64,000 nucleotides of DNA from Oligoflexus tunisiensis (GTDB lineage Bacteria > Bdellovibrionota_B > Oligoflexia > Oligoflexales > Oligoflexaceae), in assembly GCF_001748245.1 (NCBI RefSeq), contig NZ_BDFO01000001.1, positions 1,287,345 to 1,351,344 on the forward strand, read 5' to 3'. The translations under genes and the position numbers were made by a program. Below are positions 8,389-17,266 of the stretch, piece after piece. The notes beneath the pieces are model-generated. The model saw nothing but the letters and a program-made list of their open reading frames with translations, made no database searches and was not told the DNA's origin. How positions within the stretch are numbered: the first letter of the stretch is position 1; every line of letters starts with the position of its first letter.

Positions 8389-9677
8389 TGGGCTATATTC
8401 CGAAAAGTTTGGCTCTTGTCTCCCTCAGGGCACTGGATGCGCTTCTGCCCAAACATATCCGCGCCTGGCCTGCAGGCGATCGCTTCCGGGCCCGCAGTAC
8501 CGCTCTGATGATAAGCGTGGCCCTGGTGTCGTCCTCGCTGCATCTGCTGCAGCTGCATACAGAAGATGCGGCTGGCATGCTGCTCGTGTCGGGCTATGTG
8601 TTTCTTGCCATTATAAGCGGGTCCTTGCTCGCCCTGAAATGGGTCGCGCGGCCCCAGGAGTTTGGCACGGCGTATCTCGTGTTTATTTTTCTCGTCACGG
8701 TCCTGTTCATGTCCGTTTATGACCGCAGCGTTCTTTCTGTCAGTCTGCTTTGGTATCCCTCAATAATTTTGGGTGTTTTTTTAGTGACCCGCCCGCGCCT
8801 GGCCTGCTGGATAGCTGGGGGTATGATCGTAGTTCTTATCGTTCAGATCCTTTATCTTCGTCAGTTCGGTCTCAATCTTCCCTATAATCTGACATTTGAA
8901 CATTACATGACCCGCCTGGTGTCCTCGCTCGTCCTCAATTGCTTTATCATGCTGCTCATGGTCATAGCCTTTCTGGCTTTGGCTCGCAACAATCGCCGTG
9001 TCTGGCAGAAGGAAAAGGAATGGCAGCTGCAAACGGCCCGCATGCGGGAACTCAGCGAACTGGCGATCAGCGCGGCCTTTCTCCTTGAAAAACCGCTTTT
9101 GAATCTGCAGGCGCATCATGCCGCTCTCCTCAAGGATCAGGCTGATCCGCATGATGATATCAAAGTTCTCGACAGCATAGGGCAGGACCTGCAATCCGTG
9201 ACACGCATTTCGGAATCGTTTTCCCTGCTCGCCCATCCGAAACAGGTGGAGAAGGCGGAACGGATGGCCGCCGCCATCTGGCTTGAGCATCTGACCCATA
9301 TTGTGCTGCGGCGGGTGACGGAAAAATCCTGGGATCTGCAGATGAATTCTGAGCCGGAGGACCTTATGATGGTTGGACCCCTGGGGCGACTGAGCATGCT
9401 CGTTGTCCTTTGCCTGCAGCCGACCTTTGCCAGTCCAGCGCCAGAACCCGGCAGTCCCTTGCGAATCCAGGTGCGCGAGCGTCAGGACTGCCTGCAAATT
9501 ACGATTGCCTATGCCGCGCCCTATGATCAGGAGCAGCTCGACGATGAGATCAGCCAGTCCTTGACCGACGAGCTGCTCGCCTCCATGTCAGCCACTCTTG
9601 ACACGACCCATGAAAAGGGGATCGTGCATCTCGTTATTGAGGGACCGTGGCTTGATGCTCCTGAATCTTCTGCATAA
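8388..9677 (+). CDS. Membrane pseudo-histidine-kinase paralogous to its upstream neighbour
   Basis: A 429-residue protein with the same layout as the preceding kinase: about six membrane helices, then a helical linker and an ATPase-like remainder. At the position of the H box it reads LAISAAFLLEKPLLNLQAHH, so the phosphoacceptor His is replaced by Phe, and no N, G1 or G2 boxes can be found in the C-terminal half. The start is the ATG overlapping the upstream stop (TGATG). Coupled translation and shared layout suggest a heteromeric sensor in which this subunit is regulatory. Its last 44 bp overlap the convergent subtilase gene. Confidence 0.68.
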   Translation: MGYIPKSLALVSLRALDALLPKHIRAWPAGDRFRARSTALMISVALVSSSLHLLQLHTEDAAGMLLVSGYVFLAIISGSLLALKWVARPQEFGTAYLVFIFLVTVLFMSVYDRSVLSVSLLWYPSIILGVFLVTRPRLACWIAGGMIVVLIVQILYLRQFGLNLPYNLTFEHYMTRLVSSLVLNCFIMLLMVIAFLALARNNRRVWQKEKEWQLQTARMRELSELAISAAFLLEKPLLNLQAHHAALLKDQADPHDDIKVLDSIGQDLQSVTRISESFSLLAHPKQVEKAERMAAAIWLEHLTHIVLRRVTEKSWDLQMNSEPEDLMMVGPLGRLSMLVVLCLQPTFASPAPEPGSPLRIQVRERQDCLQITIAYAAPYDQEQLDDEISQSLTDELLASMSATLDTTHEKGIVHLVIEGPWLDAPESSA

Positions 9678-10992
9678 GCGCCAAGGCATCGATGACACCG
9701 CCCGCTATGGCCTTGTCCTCGAGAGGCAGGATCTGACCGTCCGTGCCGGTGGTGCGGGCGGACTCCAGCATCAGCGTGCGCAGCTCACGTGCCGGCAAAT
9801 CCGGAAACAGGGAGAACATCAAGGCCGCGGTGCCCGCGACCACCGGTGCGGCCATGCTGGTTCCGGAATAGGCGGCATAGCTGTCAACGGGGACGCAGGA
9901 GCTGATGTTGACCCCGGGAGCCAGGATATCGACGTTGGCCTTTCCATAATTGCTGAAGACAGCCAAAGGTGAATCCGCACCGCGTCCCACTGCGCCGACA
10001 TCCAGCCAGCTCTCCAGGAACGCCTGACCGGGATGAACAGCACGCGAAGGAAAAAAGAGCGACGTATCCATATTCGAACCTGAATTGCCGGCGGCATGAA
10101 CGAGCAGAACATCATGTTCATGGGCATAAAGAAAGGCTTCCCGTACCTTATCCTGATGCGGTGAAAAATCCTTGCCAAAGCTCATATTGATCACCCGCGC
10201 TCCGTGATCCACCGCATAACGCACGGCATGATAGATATCCTTATCCTGTTCATCGCCATCAGGAACCGCTTTCAGGATCATGATGCGGGCGCGGTCCGCC
10301 ACACCTCGGATTCCCACTTCGTTGCTGCGGCTTGCAGCCATGATACCGGCCACATGCGTGCCATGACTATTGTCATCAATGACCTTATTGTTGCCGTAGG
10401 CAGGGTGCTGCGCATCGATCGGGGTAAAGTCATCGGGATCGTCCGTTCGCTGCTGCCAGTCAAGATCGTATTGGCGGGAAAAGGGATCCCCGGCTTTGCC
10501 ACGATCATAGGCTTCCTGCACCGTCTGCAGATAAATGCTTTCACTCTCCGTGAGCTCGCGCTGCTGCTGCAGGCGTGTGAGGCGTCGCAACTCGCGGGTC
10601 ACCTCATAGGTTTCCACATAGATGCTGGAACCATCGCTGGCCACCATATAGTTCCAGCCATGAATATCATCCACATAACCATTGGCATCATCATCGATCC
10701 CGTTATCCGGGATTTCATTGGGATTGGTCCACAGATGATCCTTGAGATCCTCATGGGTGGTGCTGACTCCCGAATCGATCACGGCCACGATTACATCATG
10801 CGCCGGGCTGCTGGCGGCATAGACCTGATTGATATTGATCCCGCCCTCCGTGCTGTCCAGGTTGAACCAGTCGTCCGCTGCGGAGGGTTCGCCAGGAAAG
10901 TCAGGGATTTTGGGCAAACGATCGTGCGACCGCGATTTTTTCCCACAGGCTCCCAAACAGCCCATGACCAGAAGCGGGATCAGGTAGCGCAT
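9634..10992 (-). CDS. S8 subtilisin-like serine protease, lipoprotein
   Basis: A 452-residue protease. The signal ends in a lipobox (VMGCLGAC), so it is probably lipid-anchored. All three S8 motifs are present: Asp in VIAVIDSGVSTTHEDL, His in NSHGTHVAGIMAA, and Ser in YSGTSMAAPVVAGTAAL. The oxyanion Asn is in VHAAGNSGSNMD. An insertion of about 90 residues between the Asp and His motifs, containing GIDDDANGYVDDIHGWNY, is usual in bacterial subtilases that bind calcium. There is no C-terminal accessory domain. The 3' end overlaps the convergent sensor gene by 44 bp. Its role is likely degradation of extracellular or periplasmic protein. Confidence 0.92.
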   Translation of the reverse strand: MRYLIPLLVMGCLGACGKKSRSHDRLPKIPDFPGEPSAADDWFNLDSTEGGININQVYAASSPAHDVIVAVIDSGVSTTHEDLKDHLWTNPNEIPDNGIDDDANGYVDDIHGWNYMVASDGSSIYVETYEVTRELRRLTRLQQQRELTESESIYLQTVQEAYDRGKAGDPFSRQYDLDWQQRTDDPDDFTPIDAQHPAYGNNKVIDDNSHGTHVAGIMAASRSNEVGIRGVADRARIMILKAVPDGDEQDKDIYHAVRYAVDHGARVINMSFGKDFSPHQDKVREAFLYAHEHDVLLVHAAGNSGSNMDTSLFFPSRAVHPGQAFLESWLDVGAVGRGADSPLAVFSNYGKANVDILAPGVNISSCVPVDSYAAYSGTSMAAPVVAGTAALMFSLFPDLPARELRTLMLESARTTGTDGQILPLEDKAIAGGVIDALALMQKIQEHQATVPQ

Positions 10993-11023
10993 GCTGTGTC
11001 CTCAGATGAATAATCTTCAGATG

Positions 11024-11029
11024 ATTATA
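11024..11029 (-). promoter_or_regulatory. Candidate -10 element (TATAAT) of the subtilase gene
   Basis: On the minus strand a perfect TATAAT lies 31 bp upstream of the subtilase ATG, with a weak -35 (TTTATG) 17 bp further up. It overlaps an inverted repeat, ATAATC (11010-11015) and GATTAT (11023-11028), which could act as an operator. Seen by eye only. Confidence 0.35.
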
Positions 11030-11079
11030 GGAGAGGACCGCCCCTCCATAAAGGTTGGCAAAACGACCTGGAAGAGACG

Positions 11080-12084
11080 TCAGGGAAATGGCCTATCGGC
11101 GGCAGCGGAAAGCGAATACCCTTCGTCACCTTGAAAGAGATCCTGCAGAAACGCGATGCATTCCATGGCAGCCGCACGGGCTTCGGGGACCACTAGCAAA
11201 TTGACAAAGGCATGGATCATGTTGGGAAAGACGCGCAGCTGAACCGCGACGCCTGCCTCCTGCAGACGGCGGGCATAGTTGCGGCCTTCATCGAGCAGCA
11301 CATCGCAGCCGGCCAGCGCGATAAAGGCCGGCGGCAGGCCTCGCAGATCCTCGCAACGAAGAGGCGAGACATCATGATGATCGTACTGACCTGCCGCCTG
11401 ATAATGCAGGAAAAACCAGTCCACCAGGGAACGGGTCAGAACAAAACCCTGACCATATTTTTGATAGGAGACTGTATTCTGCGCAAAATCCGTGAGCGGA
11501 TAGATCAAAAGCTGGGCATCCGGAAGGGGTTCCCCGCGATCCCGCAGGCGACGGCAGAGTATTGTTGCCAGATTGCCTCCGGCGCTGTCACCGGCCACCA
11601 CCAGAGGCTGATTCTGCCAGCCCCAAATTTCGCGTTGTTCCTGGAGCCATTGAAAGAGGCGCTCGGCGTCCTCAAGAGCGGTTGGGTAGGGATGTTCCGG
11701 GGCACGCCGATAATCGATGGAAAAAACGCTGCAACGGGCTTCATCCGCCATGAGTTCACAGAAGGCGCGATGGGAGCGGCTGCTCCCCAATACAAAGCCA
11801 CCGCCATGCATGAAGAAAACAACCGGCCGCGGTCCGCTCCAATCTCTGGGTTCCCAGTGGCGCATGGTGAGCGGCAGACGGGCGAAGGGAATATGCAGGG
11901 TTTCCTTGACCCTGGGATTGCGCCGCGGGCTGTTCATGCGGGAGGCGCATTCCATCAGGACACGGCTGATCGGTATCGGCAGGCGTTCCAGAGGTGGAAC
12001 CCAGCTCTGGATGCGAAGAATCCGCCGGATACCTGGCGCAAGGTCTTCGACCGAACTGTAGATCCATTCCTCCTTTTCCACCAT
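11080..12084 (-). CDS. Alpha/beta hydrolase of the HSL (lipase/esterase) family
   Basis: A 334-residue hydrolase. Oxyanion-hole motif HGGGF sits in FFMHGGGFVLGSSRSHR, the nucleophile elbow in VAGDSAGGNLATIL, the catalytic Asp in CDVLLDEGRNYARRLQEAG and the His in FPNMIHAFVNL, which places it with hormone-sensitive-lipase-like esterases. There is no signal peptide, so it should be cytoplasmic. Its ATG overlaps the stop of the flavin monooxygenase gene (TAATG), so it is the third gene of the oxidoreductase operon. In that setting it may hydrolyse the ester or lactone made by Baeyer-Villiger oxidation, which is an inference from position. Confidence 0.9.
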   Translation of the reverse strand: MVEKEEWIYSSVEDLAPGIRRILRIQSWVPPLERLPIPISRVLMECASRMNSPRRNPRVKETLHIPFARLPLTMRHWEPRDWSGPRPVVFFMHGGGFVLGSSRSHRAFCELMADEARCSVFSIDYRRAPEHPYPTALEDAERLFQWLQEQREIWGWQNQPLVVAGDSAGGNLATILCRRLRDRGEPLPDAQLLIYPLTDFAQNTVSYQKYGQGFVLTRSLVDWFFLHYQAAGQYDHHDVSPLRCEDLRGLPPAFIALAGCDVLLDEGRNYARRLQEAGVAVQLRVFPNMIHAFVNLLVVPEARAAAMECIAFLQDLFQGDEGYSLSAAADRPFP

Positions 12085-13499
12085 TACACGCGCACCGCTG
12101 AAGGAAAGGTTGTGGGGACACGCTCGGGTTTGTCTGCCCAGCGTTCGGCGCGTTTACGCCCCTCCTTGAATTCCTTGCGCAAATCGTAGGAATATTCAAG
12201 ACAGTTGATCTGAATCGTGTGGCGCTGCGAGTCGGTATAGCGACGCTTCATCATCTCATGCTCGGCGCGCATGACCTTGTCCATCGTGTCCTTATCCGGC
12301 AGGCGGTAGGTGCCAAGCAGGTAGTCACCCATAAAGGATGCCTGCAGTTCGGCAATCGGCATGATGGAACAGAGCGGCTGGACAAGGCCGAGGAACAGCA
12401 GATTATCGTAACGCGGGGACATCATCCGTTTGAAAAGCGGAAGATCATTATTTTCATAGGGCAGAACCGTTTTATCAAAGAAGGGAAAACTGATTTTATA
12501 TCCGGTCGCATAGATGATGGCGTCGATCGGTACCACGGACCCATCCACGAACTGGACCCTGTCTCCTTGCAGTTCCTTGATATTGGGTTTCGGTTTGATA
12601 TCGCCACTGCCGAGCCGGATGTGAACCTCGCTCGAAATCGTGGGATGCGCCATGCCAAAGGCATGTCGAGGTTTCGGCAAACCATAGTCCTCGGGTCGCC
12701 CGACCGCCCGGCGAATTTTCCAGGAAATGAGCGGGAACGCGACTTTTTCAAAGTACTGATAGGGCACGATATGTTCCCACCAGAACGGCTCGCGACCTGG
12801 ATGCCGCAGAAAGGCATCGGCCGGCCGACTGCCAAAAAACTTCGGCATGATATGCGTGCCGGAACGGGCGGAAAGATAGACATTGCGCGCCACCCCACGA
12901 TTGCCGAGTTCACAGGCAATATCCATGGCTGAATTGCCCATGCCCACCACCAGCACATTGCGATCGATTAATTCATGGGGTTCCGTGGGATCCAGGTAGG
13001 CATGGGAATGCATGGTGATGCCATGGAATTCACCCGGAAAGGCCGGCTCCGGCCAGCGCGGATCCCAGTGGTGACCGTTGGCCACGATCACGGCATCATA
13101 AACCGGCTGCGTGCCATTCGCGAGCGTCAGCTGCCAGCTTCCATCCTTCTGCGGCTCGGCTTTTTTAACTTCCGTGTTGAAGGTGATATCCTCTTTCAGA
13201 CGGAAGTGATCGAGGAAGGCATCAAAGTATTCCGCGATCTGGCTGTGATGGGGATACGTGGGATAGTGCCTGGGCATCGGAAAGCAAAGAAATTCCATCT
13301 GCTGCCGCGAGGTGTTGATGTGCAGCGATCGATACGCGGCGGACATGCCATTATCATTTTTGAAAATCCAATTGCCACCTGCCTGGCTGCCCTTTTCAAA
13401 GCAGTCGAAAGGAATTCCGCGAACCTTGAGCTCGCGACAGGCAATCATGCCGCTCGAACCTGCACCGATGATGGCCACCTTGGGTAACGTCCTTGTCAT
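12084..13499 (-). CDS. Flavin-containing monooxygenase (FMO/BVMO type)
   Basis: A 471-residue enzyme. The FAD-binding GxGxxG (IIGAGSSGM, residues 10-18) is followed by GNW (SQAGGNWIF). An FMO-like signature appears in FPGEFHGITMHSHAY and the NADPH-binding GxGxxx in VVGMGNSAMDIACEL. The ATG-motif region reads IIYATGYKISFPF. It oxygenates a soft nucleophile or a ketone using NADPH and O2. The gene lies 2 bp after the GMC oxidoreductase gene and overlaps the hydrolase gene. This arrangement recalls the mycobacterial mymA-type FMO/lipase clusters that modify lipids. Confidence 0.9.
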   Translation of the reverse strand: MTRTLPKVAIIGAGSSGMIACRELKVRGIPFDCFEKGSQAGGNWIFKNDNGMSAAYRSLHINTSRQQMEFLCFPMPRHYPTYPHHSQIAEYFDAFLDHFRLKEDITFNTEVKKAEPQKDGSWQLTLANGTQPVYDAVIVANGHHWDPRWPEPAFPGEFHGITMHSHAYLDPTEPHELIDRNVLVVGMGNSAMDIACELGNRGVARNVYLSARSGTHIMPKFFGSRPADAFLRHPGREPFWWEHIVPYQYFEKVAFPLISWKIRRAVGRPEDYGLPKPRHAFGMAHPTISSEVHIRLGSGDIKPKPNIKELQGDRVQFVDGSVVPIDAIIYATGYKISFPFFDKTVLPYENNDLPLFKRMMSPRYDNLLFLGLVQPLCSIMPIAELQASFMGDYLLGTYRLPDKDTMDKVMRAEHEMMKRRYTDSQRHTIQINCLEYSYDLRKEFKEGRKRAERWADKPERVPTTFPSAVRV

Positions 13500-13501
13500 G
13501 T

Positions 13502-15097
13502 TCAGCTCCTATCCTTGGGTGGTATCAGACTCATGGCCCGCTCGGCCAGAGCCGTAATGGTGAGGGAGGGATTGACGCCAGGGTTGGCGGAAACCGCGGC
13601 CCCATCGACCACATAAAGGCCATCATAACCAAAGACCCGATGGCGGGAATCAATCACGCCTTCACTCGCATCGCGTCCCATGCAGCAGCCGCCTAAAATA
13701 TGGGCGGTGGAGGCAATGCCAAAGATGGATTCCGTGAAGACACTGGTGAGCAGCCCGTCCACTTTTTTTGCAAAGAGGCGCGCGAGTTGGGTGGCCTCCT
13801 CCATAAACGCCAGGGGCTTCTGACCATCCGCTCCGAGCGCGGAACTCATCGTTCGCCGAAAGGCCAGCCAGGGCCTTCGTTTCAAAACGAAACGCAAGGT
13901 GCCGTCCAGGCTGCGCATATAGAGAAGAATCTGGGATTGTCGGCCGAAATTCGGCGTCAGGATCACCTTCAGCCAGCGCATGGGGTCCAGAGCCAACGTG
14001 CTGGCCATGGTCAGACTGCGATTCCAGGCATTGGGTCCGGGTGCGTGCGGGGCCATCAGAAGGCGGAAAAAACCTGATCCCGACCCATAGCGAACCGGTT
14101 CCAAATGCGAATGCTCGTCGGTGTGAAGAATCGAGCTGATGGCCAGGCCTTTGGAAAAATCATACTGGGAATGGCTGGTCACCACACCAATGATGGATTC
14201 ATTGTTGGTTCGAACGAACTGCCCCAAAGCGGGCGACAGATGGGGAAGACCTTTGGGATCCTGCTGCATGTTCAGCAGAAGCCTGACTGTGCCGAGCACC
14301 CCGCCGCTGAACACGACCTGCCGCGCCCGAAGTTTTTCCGTGCGGTAAAACAGCCAACCGCGGCGTCGTTGCACGGTAAGCTCATAGCCCTGCTCCGCAA
14401 CCGGGCGCACGGCCACCACGCGCGACAAGGGTTCTACCGTGGCGCCTCTTTTTTCAGCCAGGTATAGGTAATTTTTATCAAGGGTGTTTTTGGCCCCGAC
14501 CCGACAGCCTGTCATGCATGCGCCGCAGTAGGTGCAGCCGGTGCGCGGCGGCCCTTCCCCTTGAAAATAAGGATCGGGCACGGTCTTTCCCGGCTCTCCG
14601 CAGAAGACGGCGACATCGGTGGCCTGGAATTTATCCCTGCAGTTTATTTCATTCGCAATCTCTTCCATGACCTGATCGGTCAGGGTAAAGTGCTGATTGG
14701 TCGCCACCCCCAGCATGCGTTTGGCCTTGTCATAATAGGGCAAAAGCTCCTGCTTCCAATCGGCAAGATGCGACCAGGATGAAGCTTTGAAAAAACCGTC
14801 CTTGGGAACCGGCAGGGTGTTGGCATAGACGAGGGAACCTCCGCCCACACCGACGCCTGAATAAACGGTGATATGACCAAAAAATGAGATTCGGAATGGC
14901 CCCATAAAATTCAGGAGCGGGAGCCACAACCAGCGTTTCAAATTCCAATTGGTGCGGGGAAAATCACGCGCTTCGAAACGGCGCCCTTGTTCCAGAACCT
15001 TGACGTTATAGCCTTTTTCCGTCAAACGCAGAGCCGAAACACTGCCGCCAAAACCGGAACCGATAATGACGAAATCAAAATCTGCATCCTGACTCAT
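13502..15097 (-). CDS. GMC-family oxidoreductase (cholesterol-oxidase-like)
   Basis: A 531-residue flavoenzyme. The FAD motif is DFVIIGSGFGGSVSALRL near the N-terminus. The cysteine-rich stretch GCTYCGACMTGCRVGAKN followed by TLDKNYLYLAEKRGA is typical of the ChoD/cholesterol-oxidase-like GMC subgroup. The C-terminal half has AHILGGCCMGRDASEGVID and NPGVNPSLTITALAERA, the usual GMC end. The ATG at 15097 is chosen; an in-frame TTG 63 bp upstream would only add a poor leader. It is the first gene of an operon with the FMO and the hydrolase. The likely substrate is a sterol, long-chain alcohol or other hydrophobic alcohol. Confidence 0.87.
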   Translation of the reverse strand: MSQDADFDFVIIGSGFGGSVSALRLTEKGYNVKVLEQGRRFEARDFPRTNWNLKRWLWLPLLNFMGPFRISFFGHITVYSGVGVGGGSLVYANTLPVPKDGFFKASSWSHLADWKQELLPYYDKAKRMLGVATNQHFTLTDQVMEEIANEINCRDKFQATDVAVFCGEPGKTVPDPYFQGEGPPRTGCTYCGACMTGCRVGAKNTLDKNYLYLAEKRGATVEPLSRVVAVRPVAEQGYELTVQRRRGWLFYRTEKLRARQVVFSGGVLGTVRLLLNMQQDPKGLPHLSPALGQFVRTNNESIIGVVTSHSQYDFSKGLAISSILHTDEHSHLEPVRYGSGSGFFRLLMAPHAPGPNAWNRSLTMASTLALDPMRWLKVILTPNFGRQSQILLYMRSLDGTLRFVLKRRPWLAFRRTMSSALGADGQKPLAFMEEATQLARLFAKKVDGLLTSVFTESIFGIASTAHILGGCCMGRDASEGVIDSRHRVFGYDGLYVVDGAAVSANPGVNPSLTITALAERAMSLIPPKDRS

Positions 15098-15197
15098 GGT
15101 GCTGGCCCCATCGTTTTCTGGGAGGACGATGCATGCTATCGCACAAGCGGTGAGAGTCAAATGAAAAAGAAACTGAAGGGTGCAGGTCCTGCGTGGG

Positions 15198-15215
15198 GGT
15201 ATGTGGGAACATACC
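15198..15215. promoter_or_regulatory. Perfect operator-like palindrome between divergent genes
   Basis: GGTATGT (15198-15204), a GGGA spacer, then ACATACC (15209-15215): a perfect 7-bp inverted repeat with a 4-bp spacer. It lies 101 bp upstream of the GMC operon start and 71 bp upstream of the divergent gene at 15286. The size and form suit a TetR-like dimer. No regulator gene is adjacent. Confidence 0.45.
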
Positions 15216-15285
15216 GAGCCCGGCTACCGTTGCCAGTCCATTTTTAGTACAAATGTGAAAGAACTGCGAAGAGGAGACGCGCGCC

Positions 15286-15732
15286 ATGGAAAAAAAACCT
15301 GTCCTGCCCTTTGCGGCTGTTCTTGCCATCGCGGCCGGCTGGCTGTTCGTCACCCGTGGCGGTCATCAGGATCCGATCCCGCTGGATCTGTCCCCTTCCC
15401 GCAGCGGCACCGGGACCAGTGTTACGGTTCAAGCCGAGGCTGATCCGGCGAGTGACGAAGAGCGGGAGCAGCGCCTGGCCGAACTCTTCCAGGAGGAGGA
15501 TTCCGCCTGGCCTCGTCATGCCGATATTCATCGCATCCACTGCGAGGGCCAGACCTGTATCATCGAAGCCTCACCCAAGGGTGATCCGGCCCTGCTCCGC
15601 AGCCAGATGGAAAACCTTTTGCGCGAGCACCCCTGGCTTGGAACACGTATGGATACCAGCGCGAGCGAGGGGCCGGCGGATACCCTGACCTTTGCATTTC
15701 ATCGTGAGGCCGCGCCTTCCACCCCCCCGTAA
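15286..15732 (+). CDS. Membrane-anchored hypothetical protein
   Basis: A 148-residue protein. One hydrophobic helix near the N-terminus (KPVLPFAAVLAIAAGWLFV) is followed by a low-complexity Ser/Thr linker, an acidic helix (SDEEREQRLAELFQEED) and a small domain with two cysteines (IHRIHCEGQTCIIEA) that could form a disulfide in the periplasm. An AGGAG precedes the ATG at about 9 nt. No family is recognised. It faces the oxidoreductase operon across the palindromic site, but a functional link is not shown. Confidence 0.6.
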   Translation: MEKKPVLPFAAVLAIAAGWLFVTRGGHQDPIPLDLSPSRSGTGTSVTVQAEADPASDEEREQRLAELFQEEDSAWPRHADIHRIHCEGQTCIIEASPKGDPALLRSQMENLLREHPWLGTRMDTSASEGPADTLTFAFHREAAPSTPP

Positions 15733-15886
15733 ATTGTCAAAAATCCTGGCGGCGAACCTGAATTTTCGATAGTCCATGCGGACCATACGGGCCAATTCTT
15801 ACAGTAAAACAGGAGTTTGTTCACTTCGATGCGCATGGCCTTCGTCTTGCAGGAATTGCCGAAAGACGCGAACCCAGGAGACGGAA

Positions 15887-17161
15887 ATGGGATGGATTGG
15901 AAAGACCTTGTGTGTGCTATTGGGATTGACAATCGGGAGCGGCTGCAAAAATCTTCAACCAGGTGAGAAGGTAACAGATAAGGTATTTAAGGCGCCGGAT
16001 TCGTCCGTGCTGGAACCGGAGTCTGAGACCGAAACACCAACCCCAGACACCCCACCGGCCGAAACGGTGCAGGCAAAGCTTGCGGGTTATCCGGAAGCGA
16101 AGAGCCCCAATGCTCAATATGAAATCAGCGTTACTGGTGTAGCGGAATATAAGTGGAAAGTCGGAGCCTCGGCTACGGAATGTCGGGCGACGGATGGATA
16201 TTCTGATTTCGTTCCGGCCGCTACGCCCATCAAAATTGACCTTGCAGCCCGCGCGGAAAGCCCTGCGATTGTTGCCGTTTGCGTGCTTGGAAAAAGTGCC
16301 AGCGGTGAAACGCAGAATTTTCCGAGCATGGCCACCTGGGTCTGGACGCCTGAGCTTCCTACCATGACCGATCAGATTGATTTGATCGATGGCCAAAACG
16401 AAATCAAAATCATCCCCAAGGTGACCAGCGGCAACTGGCTGATCGTTCGCAGCCGCGAGTCCTTGAATGCCATGCCTGAGGACGGCAAGGAATACACCGT
16501 GAATCAGCCTTTGGGCAACGGCACGGTTATGGTTGCCGGTCCCATGGCCGAGTTTGTCGACAAGTCGGTGAAGAATGAAGAAAGCTGGAACTATACCTTC
16601 TTCGCTTATACCACCGCGCGACGTTATTCAATTCCCTTGACCCGCGGCCTGACGCTTAGCAAGCAGGAGCTGCTTTGGGTTCCCAAGAGTCTGATCCAGC
16701 CGGGTCAGCTGGGTTTGGAAGCTCGCGCCAATAACAAGCGCTATGTTTGCCGTTCCCGTCACTTCGTTGATGGAGAAAATCGGGGCATCCAGGCGGGTGC
16801 GATGGATAATCCCGCTGATTTGAAGGCCGGCAGCTGCAATTATGAATACGGCGGCGTTGTGTTTCGGAGCACCGCCTATGATGTGCTGATGGCCAACAAA
16901 GGCAACCCGGCTGATCTTGTGCGCTGGATTCGGAGTTCTGCCGATGCCACGGCCACGGCGATCCCGAATGGTTCCATTGTCGCTGGCACCGATGATACCG
17001 GCGCCACTGTGGGGCCGGAGCTTTTTATCTGCCTGGGAGTGAATGCACAGTTTCCCGGTAAGGCCGGTGCGCATCTGCCGAATGGCTGCCGCTCCTATGT
17101 GGGCAATAACAACGGCACACCCGCGGTCAACGCGACCTTTGATGTACTCGCCTTTAAATAA
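15887..17161 (+). CDS. Lipoprotein of unknown function
   Basis: A 424-residue protein. The start at 15887 has an AGGAG ribosome site and opens a lipoprotein signal (MGWIGKTLCVLLGLTIGSGC). The linker is rich in Pro, Thr and Glu (residues 40-65), typical of proteins held away from a membrane. The rest looks beta-rich, with a segment YEISVTGVAEYKWKVGAS that resembles Ig/fibronectin-like or PKD-like repeats. The C-terminal part contains cysteine pairs (RYVCRSRH with GSCNYEYGG, and LFICLGV with LPNGCRSYVG), which recalls DUF3421/DM9-like sugar-binding repeats. That match is weak. It is followed by an intrinsic terminator. Confidence 0.65.
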   Translation: MGWIGKTLCVLLGLTIGSGCKNLQPGEKVTDKVFKAPDSSVLEPESETETPTPDTPPAETVQAKLAGYPEAKSPNAQYEISVTGVAEYKWKVGASATECRATDGYSDFVPAATPIKIDLAARAESPAIVAVCVLGKSASGETQNFPSMATWVWTPELPTMTDQIDLIDGQNEIKIIPKVTSGNWLIVRSRESLNAMPEDGKEYTVNQPLGNGTVMVAGPMAEFVDKSVKNEESWNYTFFAYTTARRYSIPLTRGLTLSKQELLWVPKSLIQPGQLGLEARANNKRYVCRSRHFVDGENRGIQAGAMDNPADLKAGSCNYEYGGVVFRSTAYDVLMANKGNPADLVRWIRSSADATATAIPNGSIVAGTDDTGATVGPELFICLGVNAQFPGKAGAHLPNGCRSYVGNNNGTPAVNATFDVLAFK

Positions 17162-17235
17162 AGACGGTCGTCAGCTCCAGCATGCCATCGTGTGTGCTGG
17201 GCCCTCGATAGCTCTTGTTTGATCCCTCGTTTCTC

Positions 17236-17262
17236 CCCCCTCTTTTTGCAGAGGGGGTTTTT
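17236..17262 (+). terminator. Rho-independent terminator
   Basis: CCCCCTC (17236-17242), an 8-nt loop, GAGGGGG (17251-17257) and TTTTT (17258-17262). It lies 75 bp after the lipoprotein stop, and the convergent yjbQ gene ends just beyond it. Confidence 0.9.
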
Positions 17263-17266
17263 GCGT

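Noticed and set aside
10204..11013. A 269-codon plus-strand frame opposite the subtilase
   Set aside because: The minus strand carries a complete S8 catalytic triad; the plus-strand product shows no motifs.
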